Source of the DNA: Novosphingobium sp.
GTDB taxonomy: Bacteria; Pseudomonadota; Alphaproteobacteria; Sphingomonadales; Sphingomonadaceae
Length of the DNA stretch: 64,000 nt
Reading direction: 5' to 3'
Assembly (NCBI RefSeq): GCF_020852455.1
Contig: NZ_JADZAT010000028.1
Location: 124,001-188,000 of the forward strand
A model generated the notes under the pieces. It searched no databases, had not been told where the DNA came from, and saw nothing but the letters and a program-made list of their open reading frames with translations. Both the position numbers and the translations under genes were made by a program. The first letter of the stretch is position 1; each line of letters starts with the position of its first letter. Shown piece by piece: positions 1-9,205 of the stretch.

Positions 1-1146
1 GGACAGTTGAGCGCAACCAAGATCAAAACCCTCACCGAGCCCGGTCGCTACATTGATGGCGACGGTTTGATGATGGAAGTCGCACCCGGTGGCTCACGAA
101 GCTGGAAGCTGCGGGTCCGTGTCGATGGCAAACGCCGCGACTTCGGTCTGGGTTCGTTGTCTATCGTGACGCTGACCGAGGCTCGAGAGAAGGCCCGTGA
201 ATATCGCCGCCTGATCGCCCAGGGCATCGATCCGGTCGCGGAAAAGAAGAAGGAGAAGATCGTCATCCCGACCTTTCGGGTCGCCGCCGAACAGGTCCAT
301 GCCGAACACAAGGCCAGCTGGAAAAACGGCAAGCATCAGGTCCAGTGGATCACTACGCTCGAAACCTACGCTTATCCCTTCATCGGCGACCGCCTGGTCA
401 ACGACATCGAAGGCCCGCAAATACGCAAGGCGCTGCTGCCGATCTGGCTGAGCAAGCCTGAAACGGCCCGCCGCGTACGCCAGCGGATCGGCGCGGTGCT
501 TGACTGGGCCTACGTCAACGGCATGCGCGACAGCGAAGCTCCGATGCGCTCGCTATCCAAAGGCCTGCCCCGCCAGCCCAAGGAAGACGGCCACTTCGCC
601 GCCATGCCTTACACCGACATTCCCGCCTTCATCGCCAAACTGCGTGAACGCTCATCGGTCGGGCGCGTCGCCATGGAAGTCCTGATCCTCACCGCCGCCC
701 GTTCCGGCGAAATTCGCGGCGCTACCTGGAGCGAGTTCGATCTGGACAAAGCGATGTGGTCGATCCCCGCCACCCGCATGAAAATGGGCCGCCCCCACTT
801 CGTGCCCCTCGCGTCGCAAGTCCTCGATGCCCTCGAACGCGCAAAGGCCTTCAGCGCGCCATGCACCGACCTGGTCTTCCCCGGAATGAAGCTGAAGACA
901 CCAATGTCCGACATGACCCTCCTCAAGATCCTCCGCGACATGGAAGCCGGCGTAACCGTCCACGGCTTCCGCTCAGCCTTTAGGGATTGGGTTGCGGATA
1001 TGACAGACTATCCAGGAGAGGTGGCCGAGTCGGCGCTTGCGCATGCCAATTCCAACAAGGTCGAAGCGGCTTATCGGCGAACTGATTTTCTGGAGAAGCG
1101 GAAGGCGCTGATGTCTGATTGGGCGGCTTTCTGTAACGGCAAGTGA
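1..1146 (+). CDS. P4-type tyrosine-recombinase integrase (5' end probably outside window)
   Basis: Site-specific recombinase of the DUF4102 (arm-binding) plus phage-integrase class, which inserts genomic islands, usually at tRNA genes. The N-terminal 80 residues match the arm-binding domain (DGDGL, SWKLRVRVDGKRR, LGSL). Counting from a TTG at 7, the catalytic set is intact: R232 (AARSGE), H319 and R322 (HGFR), H346, nucleophile Y356 (EAAYRR). The frame stays open to base 1, and relatives normally have a few more N-terminal residues, so the true start is probably upstream. It sits at the edge of a block of sugar, toxin-antitoxin and unknown genes, as an island integrase would. No attachment site could be identified, because the upstream sequence is missing. 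Confidence 0.9.
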   Translation, partial: GQLSATKIKTLTEPGRYIDGDGLMMEVAPGGSRSWKLRVRVDGKRRDFGLGSLSIVTLTEAREKAREYRRLIAQGIDPVAEKKKEKIVIPTFRVAAEQVHAEHKASWKNGKHQVQWITTLETYAYPFIGDRLVNDIEGPQIRKALLPIWLSKPETARRVRQRIGAVLDWAYVNGMRDSEAPMRSLSKGLPRQPKEDGHFAAMPYTDIPAFIAKLRERSSVGRVAMEVLILTAARSGEIRGATWSEFDLDKAMWSIPATRMKMGRPHFVPLASQVLDALERAKAFSAPCTDLVFPGMKLKTPMSDMTLLKILRDMEAGVTVHGFRSAFRDWVADMTDYPGEVAESALAHANSNKVEAAYRRTDFLEKRKALMSDWAAFCNGK

Positions 1147-1549
1147 CGCTGACAAAGTTGTCATTCTAGGGTTGAATCCCGTTTGCCCAAGACACGCCGT
1201 ACATTCAGGTTTAGCCAAACGCCCATGACCGACTAATTCCTAGTATCTAGAAAGCGATGCCGTTTAGCGGAACGCTTGCCTCAAGTGGAAGAGAAAGGAT
1301 TCGATTGGAACGCCGGGCGAATGTTCCAACGAATAGTTGACAAACATTACGGCAGCACGGCTCCCGCGCGTTAGAGATCTGGATTTGCTCGAGGCTCCTC
1401 TCTTGCGCTGTATGAATGCGCCCTCACAAAGCGCTTCGAAAATTGGCAAAGCTGATCATCCTCAACCGACCAACTTACAAACGATTGTAGTCCAGTTGGA
1501 TCTGTGCCAGACAATCGCTGAGACGGAGCAAAATTGGGGAGGGTTTCAG
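1147..1549. other. Non-coding leader between integrase and sugar transporter
   Basis: About 400 bases without a convincing gene, visibly less GC-rich than its surroundings. A reading frame in phase with the transporter extends back to 1337, but its translation is unlike any transporter N-terminus, so it is taken as leader. The only element identified is a LacI-type operator at 1475-1490. No terminator was seen behind the integrase. Confidence 0.5.
1475..1490. promoter_or_regulatory. LacI-type operator D (sugar transporter)
   Basis: Palindrome TTACAAAC|GATTGTAG centred on CG, 60 bp upstream of the transporter start. It shares the core CAANC|GNTTGT with the sites at 4114, 4137 and 10392. A CG-centred palindrome is the usual LacI-family operator form, and a LacI gene lies 1.5 kb downstream. 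Binding is inferred. Confidence 0.6.
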
Positions 1550-2884
1550 GTGCAGACCGCCGAAAAGCCAAGATTGTCGCTGCTGAGAATCATCGAGATG
1601 AATGTGGGCTTTTTCGGGCTGCAATTCAGTTTCGGGCTCCAGCAGGCGAACATGGGGCCGATCTATGGTTTCCTCGGTGCCGATGAGGCGACGATGCCGT
1701 TGTTGTGGCTCGCCGGGCCGATGACCGGACTGATCATCCAGCCGATCGTGGGTGCGATGAGCGACCGCACCAATTCGCGTTATGGGCGCCGGACACCCTA
1801 TTTCCTGATTGGCGCGATTGTCTGCAGTATCTGTCTATTCTTCATGCCCTACTCCCCTGCGCTTTGGGTTGCAGCCTCGCTGCTGTGGATTCTGGATGCA
1901 GGCAACAACATCACGATGGAGCCCTACCGCGCCTATGTTGCCGATCGGCTTGCGCGCGAGCAGCGTTCGGTTGGCTTTCTGACGCAGAGCGCGTTTACGG
2001 GACTGGCGCAGACCCTGTCCTATCTGGCGCCGACTTTGTTGACGGGCATTGTGGCCAAGGACGTGCTGGACGCGAACGGCATTCCGGTGATCGTGCGGAT
2101 CGCTTTCATCATTGGTGCGATCCTGTCGATCTCCACAATCGTGTGGTCGGTCTGGCGCGTTCCGGAACTGCCGTTGACCGATGATGAGAAGGCCTTGCTC
2201 GAGCAGAGGCCGATGACAGTCAAGGCGACCATGGCCGAGATTGTCGATGCGATCCGCGAAATGCCAAAGCCGATGCGCCAACTGGCCCTTGCCATGCTGT
2301 GCCAGTGGTATGCGATGTTCGCCTATTGGCAGTATGTCACTTTCGCTGTCGGGCGTTCGATCTACAACACCAGCGACGCGACCAGTGCTGCCTTTCGCGA
2401 CGCCACGCTGACCACCCAGCAGGCAGGCGCGCTCTATAACTTTGTCGCCTTTCTGGGCGCACTGCTGCTCATTCCCATTATCGCTAAGCTGGGCGCGCGG
2501 ATAACCCATGCGGCCTGTTTGACTGCATCCGGGATCGCCATGCTGCTGCTGCCTGGCGCCGATACGCCGGCTGCGCTGTTTGTATTGATGCTGGGCATTG
2601 GCATTGGCTGGGCCGGGATGATGGGCAATACCTATGTCATGCTGGCCGATTGTATCCCGCCGCAGCGCAATGGCATCTACATGGGCATTTTCAACATGTT
2701 CATTGTGATCCCGATGCTGATCCAGACCCTGACCATGCCGCTGATCTATCGCCCGCTATTGGGCGGTGATCCGCGCAGTGTCCTGATCCTGGGCGGGGCG
2801 CTCATGCTGCTGGGGGCCCTGGCAACCTTGTTTGTGAATGCGGGACACCGCGTGCCGGTTGAACATAAAATGGTTGATGGCTAG
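1550..2884 (+). CDS. SLC45/GPH-type MFS sugar transporter, probably sucrose:H+ symporter
   Basis: Inner-membrane transporter, about 12 hydrophobic segments, 444 residues. It carries the RYGRRTPYF stretch after TM2, matching the RxGRRRPF signature of plant SUC/animal SLC45 sucrose carriers and bacterial SuxC-like proteins, and the DRT loop typical of MFS. Start GTG 1550 is chosen because a strong GGGGAGGG lies 6 bases upstream and the protein then begins a few residues before TM1; an upstream in-frame start at 1337 gives a non-family extension and would cover the operator. It is followed after 74 bp by the LacI gene, probably co-transcribed. Sucrose specificity is inferred from the GH68 enzyme and fructokinase in the same regulon. 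Confidence 0.85.
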   Translation: MQTAEKPRLSLLRIIEMNVGFFGLQFSFGLQQANMGPIYGFLGADEATMPLLWLAGPMTGLIIQPIVGAMSDRTNSRYGRRTPYFLIGAIVCSICLFFMPYSPALWVAASLLWILDAGNNITMEPYRAYVADRLAREQRSVGFLTQSAFTGLAQTLSYLAPTLLTGIVAKDVLDANGIPVIVRIAFIIGAILSISTIVWSVWRVPELPLTDDEKALLEQRPMTVKATMAEIVDAIREMPKPMRQLALAMLCQWYAMFAYWQYVTFAVGRSIYNTSDATSAAFRDATLTTQQAGALYNFVAFLGALLLIPIIAKLGARITHAACLTASGIAMLLLPGADTPAALFVLMLGIGIGWAGMMGNTYVMLADCIPPQRNGIYMGIFNMFIVIPMLIQTLTMPLIYRPLLGGDPRSVLILGGALMLLGALATLFVNAGHRVPVEHKMVDG

Positions 2885-2958
2885 GGACAAAACCATGCAA
2901 GCATCTGCAGGATGCCATTCCGGCCTTGGTGCGTCAGATGCAGGGTGAAAAATTGCCG

Positions 2959-3990
2959 ATGCCTAACCGCACCAGAATTACGATGAGCGGTCTCGCAAAG
3001 CTGTCGGGCGTCGATATTTCAACCGTGTCGCGCGCTTTGAATGACAGTCCCCTGGTCAATGGCAAGACCAAGGAGCTGATCCTCCGGCTGGCGAACGAAA
3101 CGGGCTATGCCATCAACGCCCGGGCGCGCAGCTTGCGCAAGCAATCTAGCCAGACACTGGGTATCGTCATTCCCGTCTATCCGGGTTCGCACCAGAACCT
3201 CTCCGATCCGTTTTTCCTCGAAATGATCGGCGCTGTTTCGCAGGCGGCTGCAAAGCATGACTATGACCTGATCATCAATCTGCCGCACAGCCCATCCGAA
3301 ATAGCCGAGCAGCGCCTGCTGCTTTCGGGCAAGGCGGACGGCCTGATCGTTATCGGTCAGGCCGGACGAACCGAACGGCTGAAATCGCTGGGCGATGCGG
3401 CCGATCGGGTTGTCGTCTGGGGCGGCATGATCGACGCGGCAGGCTATACGCTGGTGGGCAGCGACAATTTCGAGGGTGGGCGACTGGTTGGTCAGCACCT
3501 CACGGATATCGGTCGTCATAAAATCGCTTTTCTCGGCGATGTGGATCTGCCTGAGGTGAAGCTGCGTTACGATGGGCTGGTGTCTGTCTTGCAGGAACAG
3601 GGGGATGGGAAGTCCCTCCCCTTGCTGATCCCTTCGTCCTTCGATGGCCATGAAGCTTACCGCAAGGTCCTTGAACTGTGCGACGGTTCAACCGGATTTG
3701 ATGCCATCTTTGCTGCGTCGGACGTGCTTGCCATCGCAGCCATTCACGCCGTTCAGGCCAAGGGTCTGCGGGTGCCCGAAGATGTTGCCATCGTCGGTTA
3801 CGACAATATCGGACAGGCTGAGATGATCTCGCCTGGATTGACCACCATCGATCAGAATATTGCCCTGGGCGGCGAGATCATGGTCAATGCCCTGATCGAC
3901 AAGATTGCCGGCAAGCAGGTGGGTGCCACGCTGACGCCCACAAAGCTGGTGATTCGTGGCAGTACTGTGGGCGCAAAACCCAAGCCTTAG
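2959..3990 (+). CDS. LacI-family transcriptional regulator of the sucrose locus
   Basis: DNA-binding repressor, 343 residues. The N-terminal HTH reads MSGLAKLSGVDISTVSRALN, followed by the hinge (ARARSLRKQSS) and a periplasmic-binding-protein-like effector domain (TLGIVIPVYPG, AIFAASDVLAIAAIHA, VAIVGYDNIGQAEMISPGLTTI). Start ATG 2959 puts the HTH about ten residues in; ATG 2938 and a TTG at 2926 are in-frame alternatives. It lies between the transporter and the TonB receptor, both preceded by a shared palindrome, so it is the likely local repressor. It probably regulates itself through the transporter promoter. The inducing sugar is not visible from sequence. Confidence 0.92.
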   Translation: MPNRTRITMSGLAKLSGVDISTVSRALNDSPLVNGKTKELILRLANETGYAINARARSLRKQSSQTLGIVIPVYPGSHQNLSDPFFLEMIGAVSQAAAKHDYDLIINLPHSPSEIAEQRLLLSGKADGLIVIGQAGRTERLKSLGDAADRVVVWGGMIDAAGYTLVGSDNFEGGRLVGQHLTDIGRHKIAFLGDVDLPEVKLRYDGLVSVLQEQGDGKSLPLLIPSSFDGHEAYRKVLELCDGSTGFDAIFAASDVLAIAAIHAVQAKGLRVPEDVAIVGYDNIGQAEMISPGLTTIDQNIALGGEIMVNALIDKIAGKQVGATLTPTKLVIRGSTVGAKPKP

Positions 3991-4113
3991 GATCGCCAGG
4001 GATGAAGCTCCGTGCGCAGCTGCCGGGGTTGCCAGCGGTCGATCTAGGCGACTCGCCATAAATATCTGTAATATAACTGCAAATGCCGAGAGTGGCCGAC
4101 CTCGAGCATCTTT

Positions 4114-4129
4114 TTGCAATCGGTTGTAT
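4114..4129. promoter_or_regulatory. LacI-type operator A (TonB receptor promoter)
   Basis: TTGCAATC|GGTTGTAT, CG-centred imperfect palindrome in the 236-bp gap between the LacI gene and the receptor gene. Its centre is 23 bp (about two helical turns) from the next copy, so two dimers could bind the same DNA face. Confidence 0.65.
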
Positions 4130-4136
4130 TTTCCGT

Positions 4137-4152
4137 TTGCAATCGTTTGTTT
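4137..4152. promoter_or_regulatory. LacI-type operator B (TonB receptor promoter)
   Basis: TTGCAATC|GTTTGTTT, second copy of the sugar-locus palindrome; its left half is identical to operators A and C. It ends about 75 bp upstream of the receptor start codon, so it probably overlaps or flanks the promoter. Confidence 0.65.
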
Positions 4153-4226
4153 CTGGAATTAGGACTTGTCCCGCACACTGCAATATTACGCCCCAATCAT
4201 AGGGCGATCACGGGAGGATATGACCG

Positions 4227-6689
4227 ATGAAAGTGATCCGTCGCGCCTTGTTGGCAACGGCTGCTACGACAGCCTTTATCAGTGCGAGCGCCCATGCGCA
4301 GGATGCGCAGCCTGAGGGCAATGGCGCCGAAGACAACGAGATTGTGGTCACCGGTGTGGTCTCCGCGGCGGGCAAGAACAAGATCGACACTTCGGTTTCG
4401 GTATCCTCGCTGGATTCGGAAGCGATCGCTGCCAGCAATCCGACCAACCTAGCCGAAGTCTTCCGCCAGCTGCCGGGCATCCGTTCGGAAAGTTCATCGG
4501 GCGGCGGCAACTCGAACATCAACGTTCGCGGCATCCCGATCTCGACCGGCGGCGCAAAGTTCCTCTCGATGCAGGAAGATGGCCTTCCGATTCTGCTGTT
4601 CGGCGATCATCTGTTTGCGCCAGCCGATGGCTTCTTCAAGTCGGATTCGACGCTGGCCCGTGTTGAATCGGTTCGCGGCGGCACTGCCTCGACGCTCACC
4701 ACCAACGGCCCGGGCGGGATCATCAACCTGATCGGCAAGACCGGCAAAACCGGCGGCGGATCGGTCGCATTCGGTATCGGCGTTGACCACAAGGACTACC
4801 GCGTCGATGCGGAATATGGCGCCAGGCTGGCTGACGATCTGTACTTCCATCTGGGCGGCCACTTCCAGCAGGGCGGTGACTATCGCGATTCAGGCTACAG
4901 CCCCGTATCCGGCGGCCAGCTGCGCCTGAGCCTGACCAAGGAATTCGACGCCGGCTATGTCCGCGTCACCGGCAAGTTCATCGACAAGAAGGAACAGGCC
5001 TATTTCCCGCAGCTGGTCTCGCGCACCGGCAATGCGACCAGCGGCGAAGTCGGCACCAGCCTTGGCAATTTCGATGCTGCCAACCACAGCCTCTACAGCA
5101 ACCTGACCCGCAACGGTCTTGCGGTAAACGGTCGCAACCAGCTTGAACCTTATGATGCTGCCGATGGGCTGCACCACAAGGTGAAGTCGATTGGCCTCGA
5201 AACCAAGTTTGACCTTGGCGGCGGTATCAATCTCGCGACCAAGTCGCGCTATCAGGACATCTCGGGCCAGTTCCTGGGCTTCTTTAGCTATGGCGCACTG
5301 GACGCGGCCTCACTCGCCGGTTCGACCTATTACAATGGCCCCCTGGCCGGCCAGGCGGTGACCGCAGGCAACCTGCCTAACGGGCTCGCAACCGAAGTCG
5401 CCGTGTTCGACGTCAATCTTGATGACATGAGCAACTTCGCCAACGACGTGCGCCTGTCGAAGACCTTTGACATTGGCAGTGGCTCGACCGTGGACTTCAC
5501 CGTTGGCCACTTCTTCATGCACCAGAATTTCAAGCAGGATTGGCACTGGACACGGCTTGTCACAACCACCGAAAACGATGCTGCGCTGATTGCAACTCCG
5601 GGTTCGATCAATGGCATTGCCGGCGTCAACCAGGCGTTCGGCTGGGACGGTTCGAACCGCAATTACGATCTGGAAGCGGAAGTTAGTTCGCCGTTTGCCG
5701 CGATCGCCGTAAAGTCCGGCAACCTTAGCGTTGACGCCAGCATGCGGTACGATTTCATGCGGCAAAATGGGGTGCGCACGGCTGGGGCAGGAGCTCCGTT
5801 CGATGTCAATGGCGATGGCGTGATTACCGGATCGGAAGCCACCGTTTCGCTGAACACGGGTGTAGTCGATGCCCGTGCCGATCTGAAGGCCGACAATTTC
5901 GCCTGGTCCGTTGGCGCCAACTACCTGGTCGGTGACAACTTCTCGATCTTTGGCCGCGCCTCGAGCGGCGCCTCGTTCAACTTTGACCGCGCCCTTGATT
6001 TTGGGGTTCGCGATGCAAGCGGCGGATTGCTGGCCGGCGCTGAAGGTGCCTATGTCGATCAGGTCAAGCAGTACGAAGTCGGCTTCAAGGCGCAAGATCT
6101 GAAGCTGGGAGGCGGCGAACTCGATTTCTACGGGACCGTGTTCCTGTCGAAAACCGAAGAATCGAACATCACTATCACGCCTCCGACCGGGCAGATCCGC
6201 AAGTATGACGCCAAGGGCCTTGAGCTCGAAGCCTACTACAAGAGCGGCGTGTTCAACCTCTACGCAACGGCCACCTACACCGATGCCGAGATTACCGACG
6301 CGCGCAATTCCGCAAACGTCGTGAACACGGCACTGATCGGCAATCGGCCGCAGCGCCAGGCCAAGCTGATCTGGGCGGTCACGCCCAGCCTGGACCTTGG
6401 CCGGGTTCGCCTGTCAGCCAGCTGGATCGGCACTGGCAGCAGCTTTGCCAACGACGCCAACACGCTCACCCAAAAGGGATACTCGGTCGTGCACCTGACC
6501 GGGGCCCTGAGCCTGACCGATAATCTGGAGCTTTCGCTCAACGTCAACAACCTGTTCGACAAGGCGGGGATCACCGAAGCGGCGAATGACGGGCGTGAGT
6601 CGCTCTATGCGGCGGCTCCCAACACGGTGACGATCGGACGTTCGATCCAGGGCCGCACGGTAGCTGCAAACATCCGCTTCAAATTCTGA
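4227..6689 (+). CDS. TonB-dependent outer-membrane receptor, probably sucrose/oligofructoside (SuxA-like)
   Basis: Outer-membrane active transporter, 820 residues. It has a signal peptide (MKVIRRALLATAATTAFISA, cleaved near AHA-Q), then a TonB-box-like NEIVVTG, a plug domain (residues about 45-165, with LPGIRSE and NVRGIP), a 22-strand barrel region and a typical terminal aromatic strand (NIRFKF). The SD sequence GGGAGG is about 10 bases from ATG 4227. Two LacI operators precede it and a rho-independent terminator follows, so it is probably its own transcription unit. Xanthomonas sux loci pair such a receptor with a LacI regulator and an SLC45-type carrier, hence the sucrose call; the ligand itself is inferred. 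Confidence 0.9.
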   Translation: MKVIRRALLATAATTAFISASAHAQDAQPEGNGAEDNEIVVTGVVSAAGKNKIDTSVSVSSLDSEAIAASNPTNLAEVFRQLPGIRSESSSGGGNSNINVRGIPISTGGAKFLSMQEDGLPILLFGDHLFAPADGFFKSDSTLARVESVRGGTASTLTTNGPGGIINLIGKTGKTGGGSVAFGIGVDHKDYRVDAEYGARLADDLYFHLGGHFQQGGDYRDSGYSPVSGGQLRLSLTKEFDAGYVRVTGKFIDKKEQAYFPQLVSRTGNATSGEVGTSLGNFDAANHSLYSNLTRNGLAVNGRNQLEPYDAADGLHHKVKSIGLETKFDLGGGINLATKSRYQDISGQFLGFFSYGALDAASLAGSTYYNGPLAGQAVTAGNLPNGLATEVAVFDVNLDDMSNFANDVRLSKTFDIGSGSTVDFTVGHFFMHQNFKQDWHWTRLVTTTENDAALIATPGSINGIAGVNQAFGWDGSNRNYDLEAEVSSPFAAIAVKSGNLSVDASMRYDFMRQNGVRTAGAGAPFDVNGDGVITGSEATVSLNTGVVDARADLKADNFAWSVGANYLVGDNFSIFGRASSGASFNFDRALDFGVRDASGGLLAGAEGAYVDQVKQYEVGFKAQDLKLGGGELDFYGTVFLSKTEESNITITPPTGQIRKYDAKGLELEAYYKSGVFNLYATATYTDAEITDARNSANVVNTALIGNRPQRQAKLIWAVTPSLDLGRVRLSASWIGTGSSFANDANTLTQKGYSVVHLTGALSLTDNLELSLNVNNLFDKAGITEAANDGRESLYAAAPNTVTIGRSIQGRTVAANIRFKF

Positions 6690-6708
6690 TCGGGGTCGCA
6701 AAAAGGAA

Positions 6709-6740
6709 GGGCGTCCGCAGGTTGCGGGCGCCCTTTTTTT
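6709..6740. terminator. Rho-independent terminator, likely bidirectional
   Basis: An 11-bp stem (GGGCGTCCGCA with TGCGGGCGCCC, one wobble pair) is followed by seven T. The minus strand after the stem is also T-rich. It lies 20 bp past the receptor stop and 40 bp beyond the end of the opposing halogenase gene, so it can stop both converging units. Confidence 0.85.
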
Positions 6741-6780
6741 GTCCAGTGACAGATAGATCAAGCCTTGCGCGCGGCGCGCG

Positions 6781-8328
6781 CTAGAGCTTCTGGAGGGCCT
6801 CGAAATAGGCCAGATTCGCAACGGTGTCGCGCTGCACAAAATCACGCAGCCTTGATCGGCGCTGGGCCAGCTCTTGAATCATGGTGCTGACCTGCCCGCC
6901 CGGTTTGGGCGAGCCACTTCCGGCCCCTGCCCAACCCATGCCGTAGAGGACGAATTTGTAATTGGTGGCCGAGAAGCACTGGGTCGTGCTGTGGAAATCA
7001 TAGATGCTGGGCACCGCGGATTCCCAAGACGCCAGATTGGCCTGCAGCGAAGGCGGAATCGTCGCGGTATCGCAATTGTCACGCCAGAATGCCGTGTCGC
7101 GCCGGTTTGACAGGCAATAGTGCAGCTTCAGGAAATCGGTGATGTTGTCATAGTGATTGTGCAGTATCCGGTTGTAGCTGGCTTGGGGCTGCGCCCCGCC
7201 TAGATAGCGCGGCACAAATTCCAGCATCGCCCAATTGGCCATCTCGATCAGATAGATTCCGGTCGATTCGAGCGGCTCCAGAAAACCGCTCGACAGCCCG
7301 ATCGCCACGCAATTGCCGCGCCATTGCTGGTCATGATAGCCAATGCGCATATCAAGCCGGCGCGTTTCCAGCTCTTCGACCGGCTGCTGCACATAGGCCG
7401 CCAGCTCCCCCTTGGCGGCATCGTCATCGATATAGCGCGAGCTGTAGACATGGCCGACGCCCCGGCGGTCCTGAAGCGCGATATCCCAGATCCAGCCGGC
7501 GCTTTGTGCGGTCGATTTGGTATAGCCGATGACGTCCGCCAGGCTGTCATTTTCAACCCTGGTCACAACGGCGCGGTCAACAAACAAGGTGTCTGACAGG
7601 CTGTTGAAGCTGTTCTGCTGATCGGAATTGATCAGCCGGGCGGCAAAGCCGGTGCAGTCGACAAACAGATCGGCCGCGATCCGTTCGTCATTATCCAATC
7701 GCAGTGCGCTGATGTCGTCGCCATCGCGCTCGATCGCCACGACCTTTTGTACCTTGTGGCAGACGCCGCGTCCTTTGCTGAGAGTCTTCAGGAACTGCGC
7801 AAGTTTCCCGGCATCAAGATGATAGGCATAGGCGAGCGCCCCGTCATAGGGCTTGTCGGTGAAGCTCTTTGGAGCCCGACCGCTGCGGGCAATCTCGGCC
7901 TGCACCGAAAATTGCTCGGCATAGGCGCCGCGCTGATCCGGTGGCAGTTGCAGCCATTGCCAGGTCGCATCCCTTCCTGCGACCATGATCTGGTCACCGA
8001 ACGGGTGGAAATAGCTGTTGGTGCCGTCCTGCTTGGGATCGTCACGCCAATTGATGAATTCGATGCCCTGCTTGAAGGTAGCGCCGCAGTTTTTCAGGAA
8101 GAGATGTTCCTCGATACCGCAAGCCGCCAGCGTCTGGCGGATCGAGGGGATGGTGGCCTCCCCCACGCCAACGGTCGGAATATCCTCGGCTTCGATGACT
8201 GTAATTGCAACTGGGCGGTTCAGGGTGTGAGGCAGCTGGTTTTGCAAGAACGCCGCAGTCAGCCAGCCTGCCGTGCCGCCACCGACAATGACAATCGCCA
8301 CTCCCTGATCGGCGTCAGATTTCGACAT
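6781..8328 (-). CDS. Flavin-dependent tryptophan-halogenase-family protein
   Basis: FADH2-dependent halogenase fold, 515 residues. It shows the FAD-binding GGGTAGW near residue 17, VGVGEATIPS near 54, and the WxWxI signature as GWIWDIAL (the usual final Pro is Ala). Lys86 in ATFKQG lies where the catalytic lysine of PrnA is expected, and the Glu-Ser pair in PLESTGI is present, so the active site looks intact. ATG 8328 overlaps the end of the fructokinase gene by 14 bp, making it third in a GH68-kinase-halogenase operon. This family recurs beside TonB receptors and LacI regulators in sphingomonads, Caulobacter and Xanthomonas, without a known substrate. Its role in a sugar locus is unexplained. 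No flavin reductase is nearby. Confidence 0.85.
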   Translation of the reverse strand: MSKSDADQGVAIVIVGGGTAGWLTAAFLQNQLPHTLNRPVAITVIEAEDIPTVGVGEATIPSIRQTLAACGIEEHLFLKNCGATFKQGIEFINWRDDPKQDGTNSYFHPFGDQIMVAGRDATWQWLQLPPDQRGAYAEQFSVQAEIARSGRAPKSFTDKPYDGALAYAYHLDAGKLAQFLKTLSKGRGVCHKVQKVVAIERDGDDISALRLDNDERIAADLFVDCTGFAARLINSDQQNSFNSLSDTLFVDRAVVTRVENDSLADVIGYTKSTAQSAGWIWDIALQDRRGVGHVYSSRYIDDDAAKGELAAYVQQPVEELETRRLDMRIGYHDQQWRGNCVAIGLSSGFLEPLESTGIYLIEMANWAMLEFVPRYLGGAQPQASYNRILHNHYDNITDFLKLHYCLSNRRDTAFWRDNCDTATIPPSLQANLASWESAVPSIYDFHSTTQCFSATNYKFVLYGMGWAGAGSGSPKPGGQVSTMIQELAQRRSRLRDFVQRDTVANLAYFEALQKL

Positions 8329-9205
8329 TCACAGCCTTCTTTGCGAGTTCGAATGCGCCGACAATGCCGGAGCGAGTGCCAAGGCCGGGTGCGACGATAA
8401 TCTCATCCGCAAGCACGCCGAAATAGCTGCCCGCATAAGCGGCCGCCCGTGCTCTTACCTTGTCGAGCAACCCTGCAGTCTGCAAGACCCCGCCACCCAG
8501 AATGATCCGCTGCGGTGAATAGAGCGCGATCAGGGTCTGGCAGAGCTGGGCCAGGTAATCGGCGATGATCTCGTGGGCCAGATGGTCCGGTGCCAGGTCG
8601 GAAAGCGTGGCCCCCCACCGCGCCTTGATCGCCGGGCCGGATGCCAGGCCTTCCAGGCAGTCGCCATGAACCGGGCAGGCACCGGCAAAGCCCAGGTCCT
8701 GAGGGTGGCGGCGCAGCATCACATGGCCCATTTCCGGGTGGCGACTTCCCTTGATCGTCGCCCCGCCGATGATCGCCCCGCCCCCGATACCGGTACCGAC
8801 AGTGACATAGATCGCCACATCGCAGCCCTTGGCTGCACCATGCTGATATTCACCAATGGCAGCGCCATTCACATCCGTATCAAGTCCAACCGGACAGCCC
8901 AACGCAGCACCAAGGCGAGCGGCGACCCTGGCCTGGCTCCAACCCGGCTTGGGGGTGTCGGTGATGCTGCCCCATGTTGGCGAGGCAGGATCAAGGTCCA
9001 CCGGCCCAAACGAGGCGATGCCCAAGGCTGCAATGCCGCCTTGGCCTTGAAACCACTCTATCGCGCGCTGGAGCGTTTCGTCGGGCGTAGTTGTCGGTAT
9101 TTGCGTCTGGGCGACGATCTCATCGTGGCCATTGCCGATGGCGAGGACAAATTTGGTTCCGCCCGCCTCGACCGCGCCGAACAGGTTTCTCGCGTCAGCC
9201 GACAT
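8315..9205 (-). CDS. ROK-family fructokinase
   Basis: ATP-dependent sugar kinase of the ROK family, 296 residues, cytoplasmic. It has an N-terminal phosphate-binding AVEAGGTKF, a central GTGIGGGAII, and the zinc-binding CPVHGDCLEGLASGPA that typifies bacterial ROK fructokinases. The start is ATG 9205 (MSADARNLF), overlapping the GH68 gene end by 11 bp; a longer in-frame extension to 9346 would translate GH68 coding sequence and was rejected. In context it phosphorylates fructose released by the GH68 enzyme. Glucokinase or mannokinase activity cannot be excluded from sequence, but the CxxHxxC arrangement and neighbours favour fructose. Confidence 0.88.
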   Translation of the reverse strand: MSADARNLFGAVEAGGTKFVLAIGNGHDEIVAQTQIPTTTPDETLQRAIEWFQGQGGIAALGIASFGPVDLDPASPTWGSITDTPKPGWSQARVAARLGAALGCPVGLDTDVNGAAIGEYQHGAAKGCDVAIYVTVGTGIGGGAIIGGATIKGSRHPEMGHVMLRRHPQDLGFAGACPVHGDCLEGLASGPAIKARWGATLSDLAPDHLAHEIIADYLAQLCQTLIALYSPQRIILGGGVLQTAGLLDKVRARAAAYAGSYFGVLADEIIVAPGLGTRSGIVGAFELAKKAVNVEI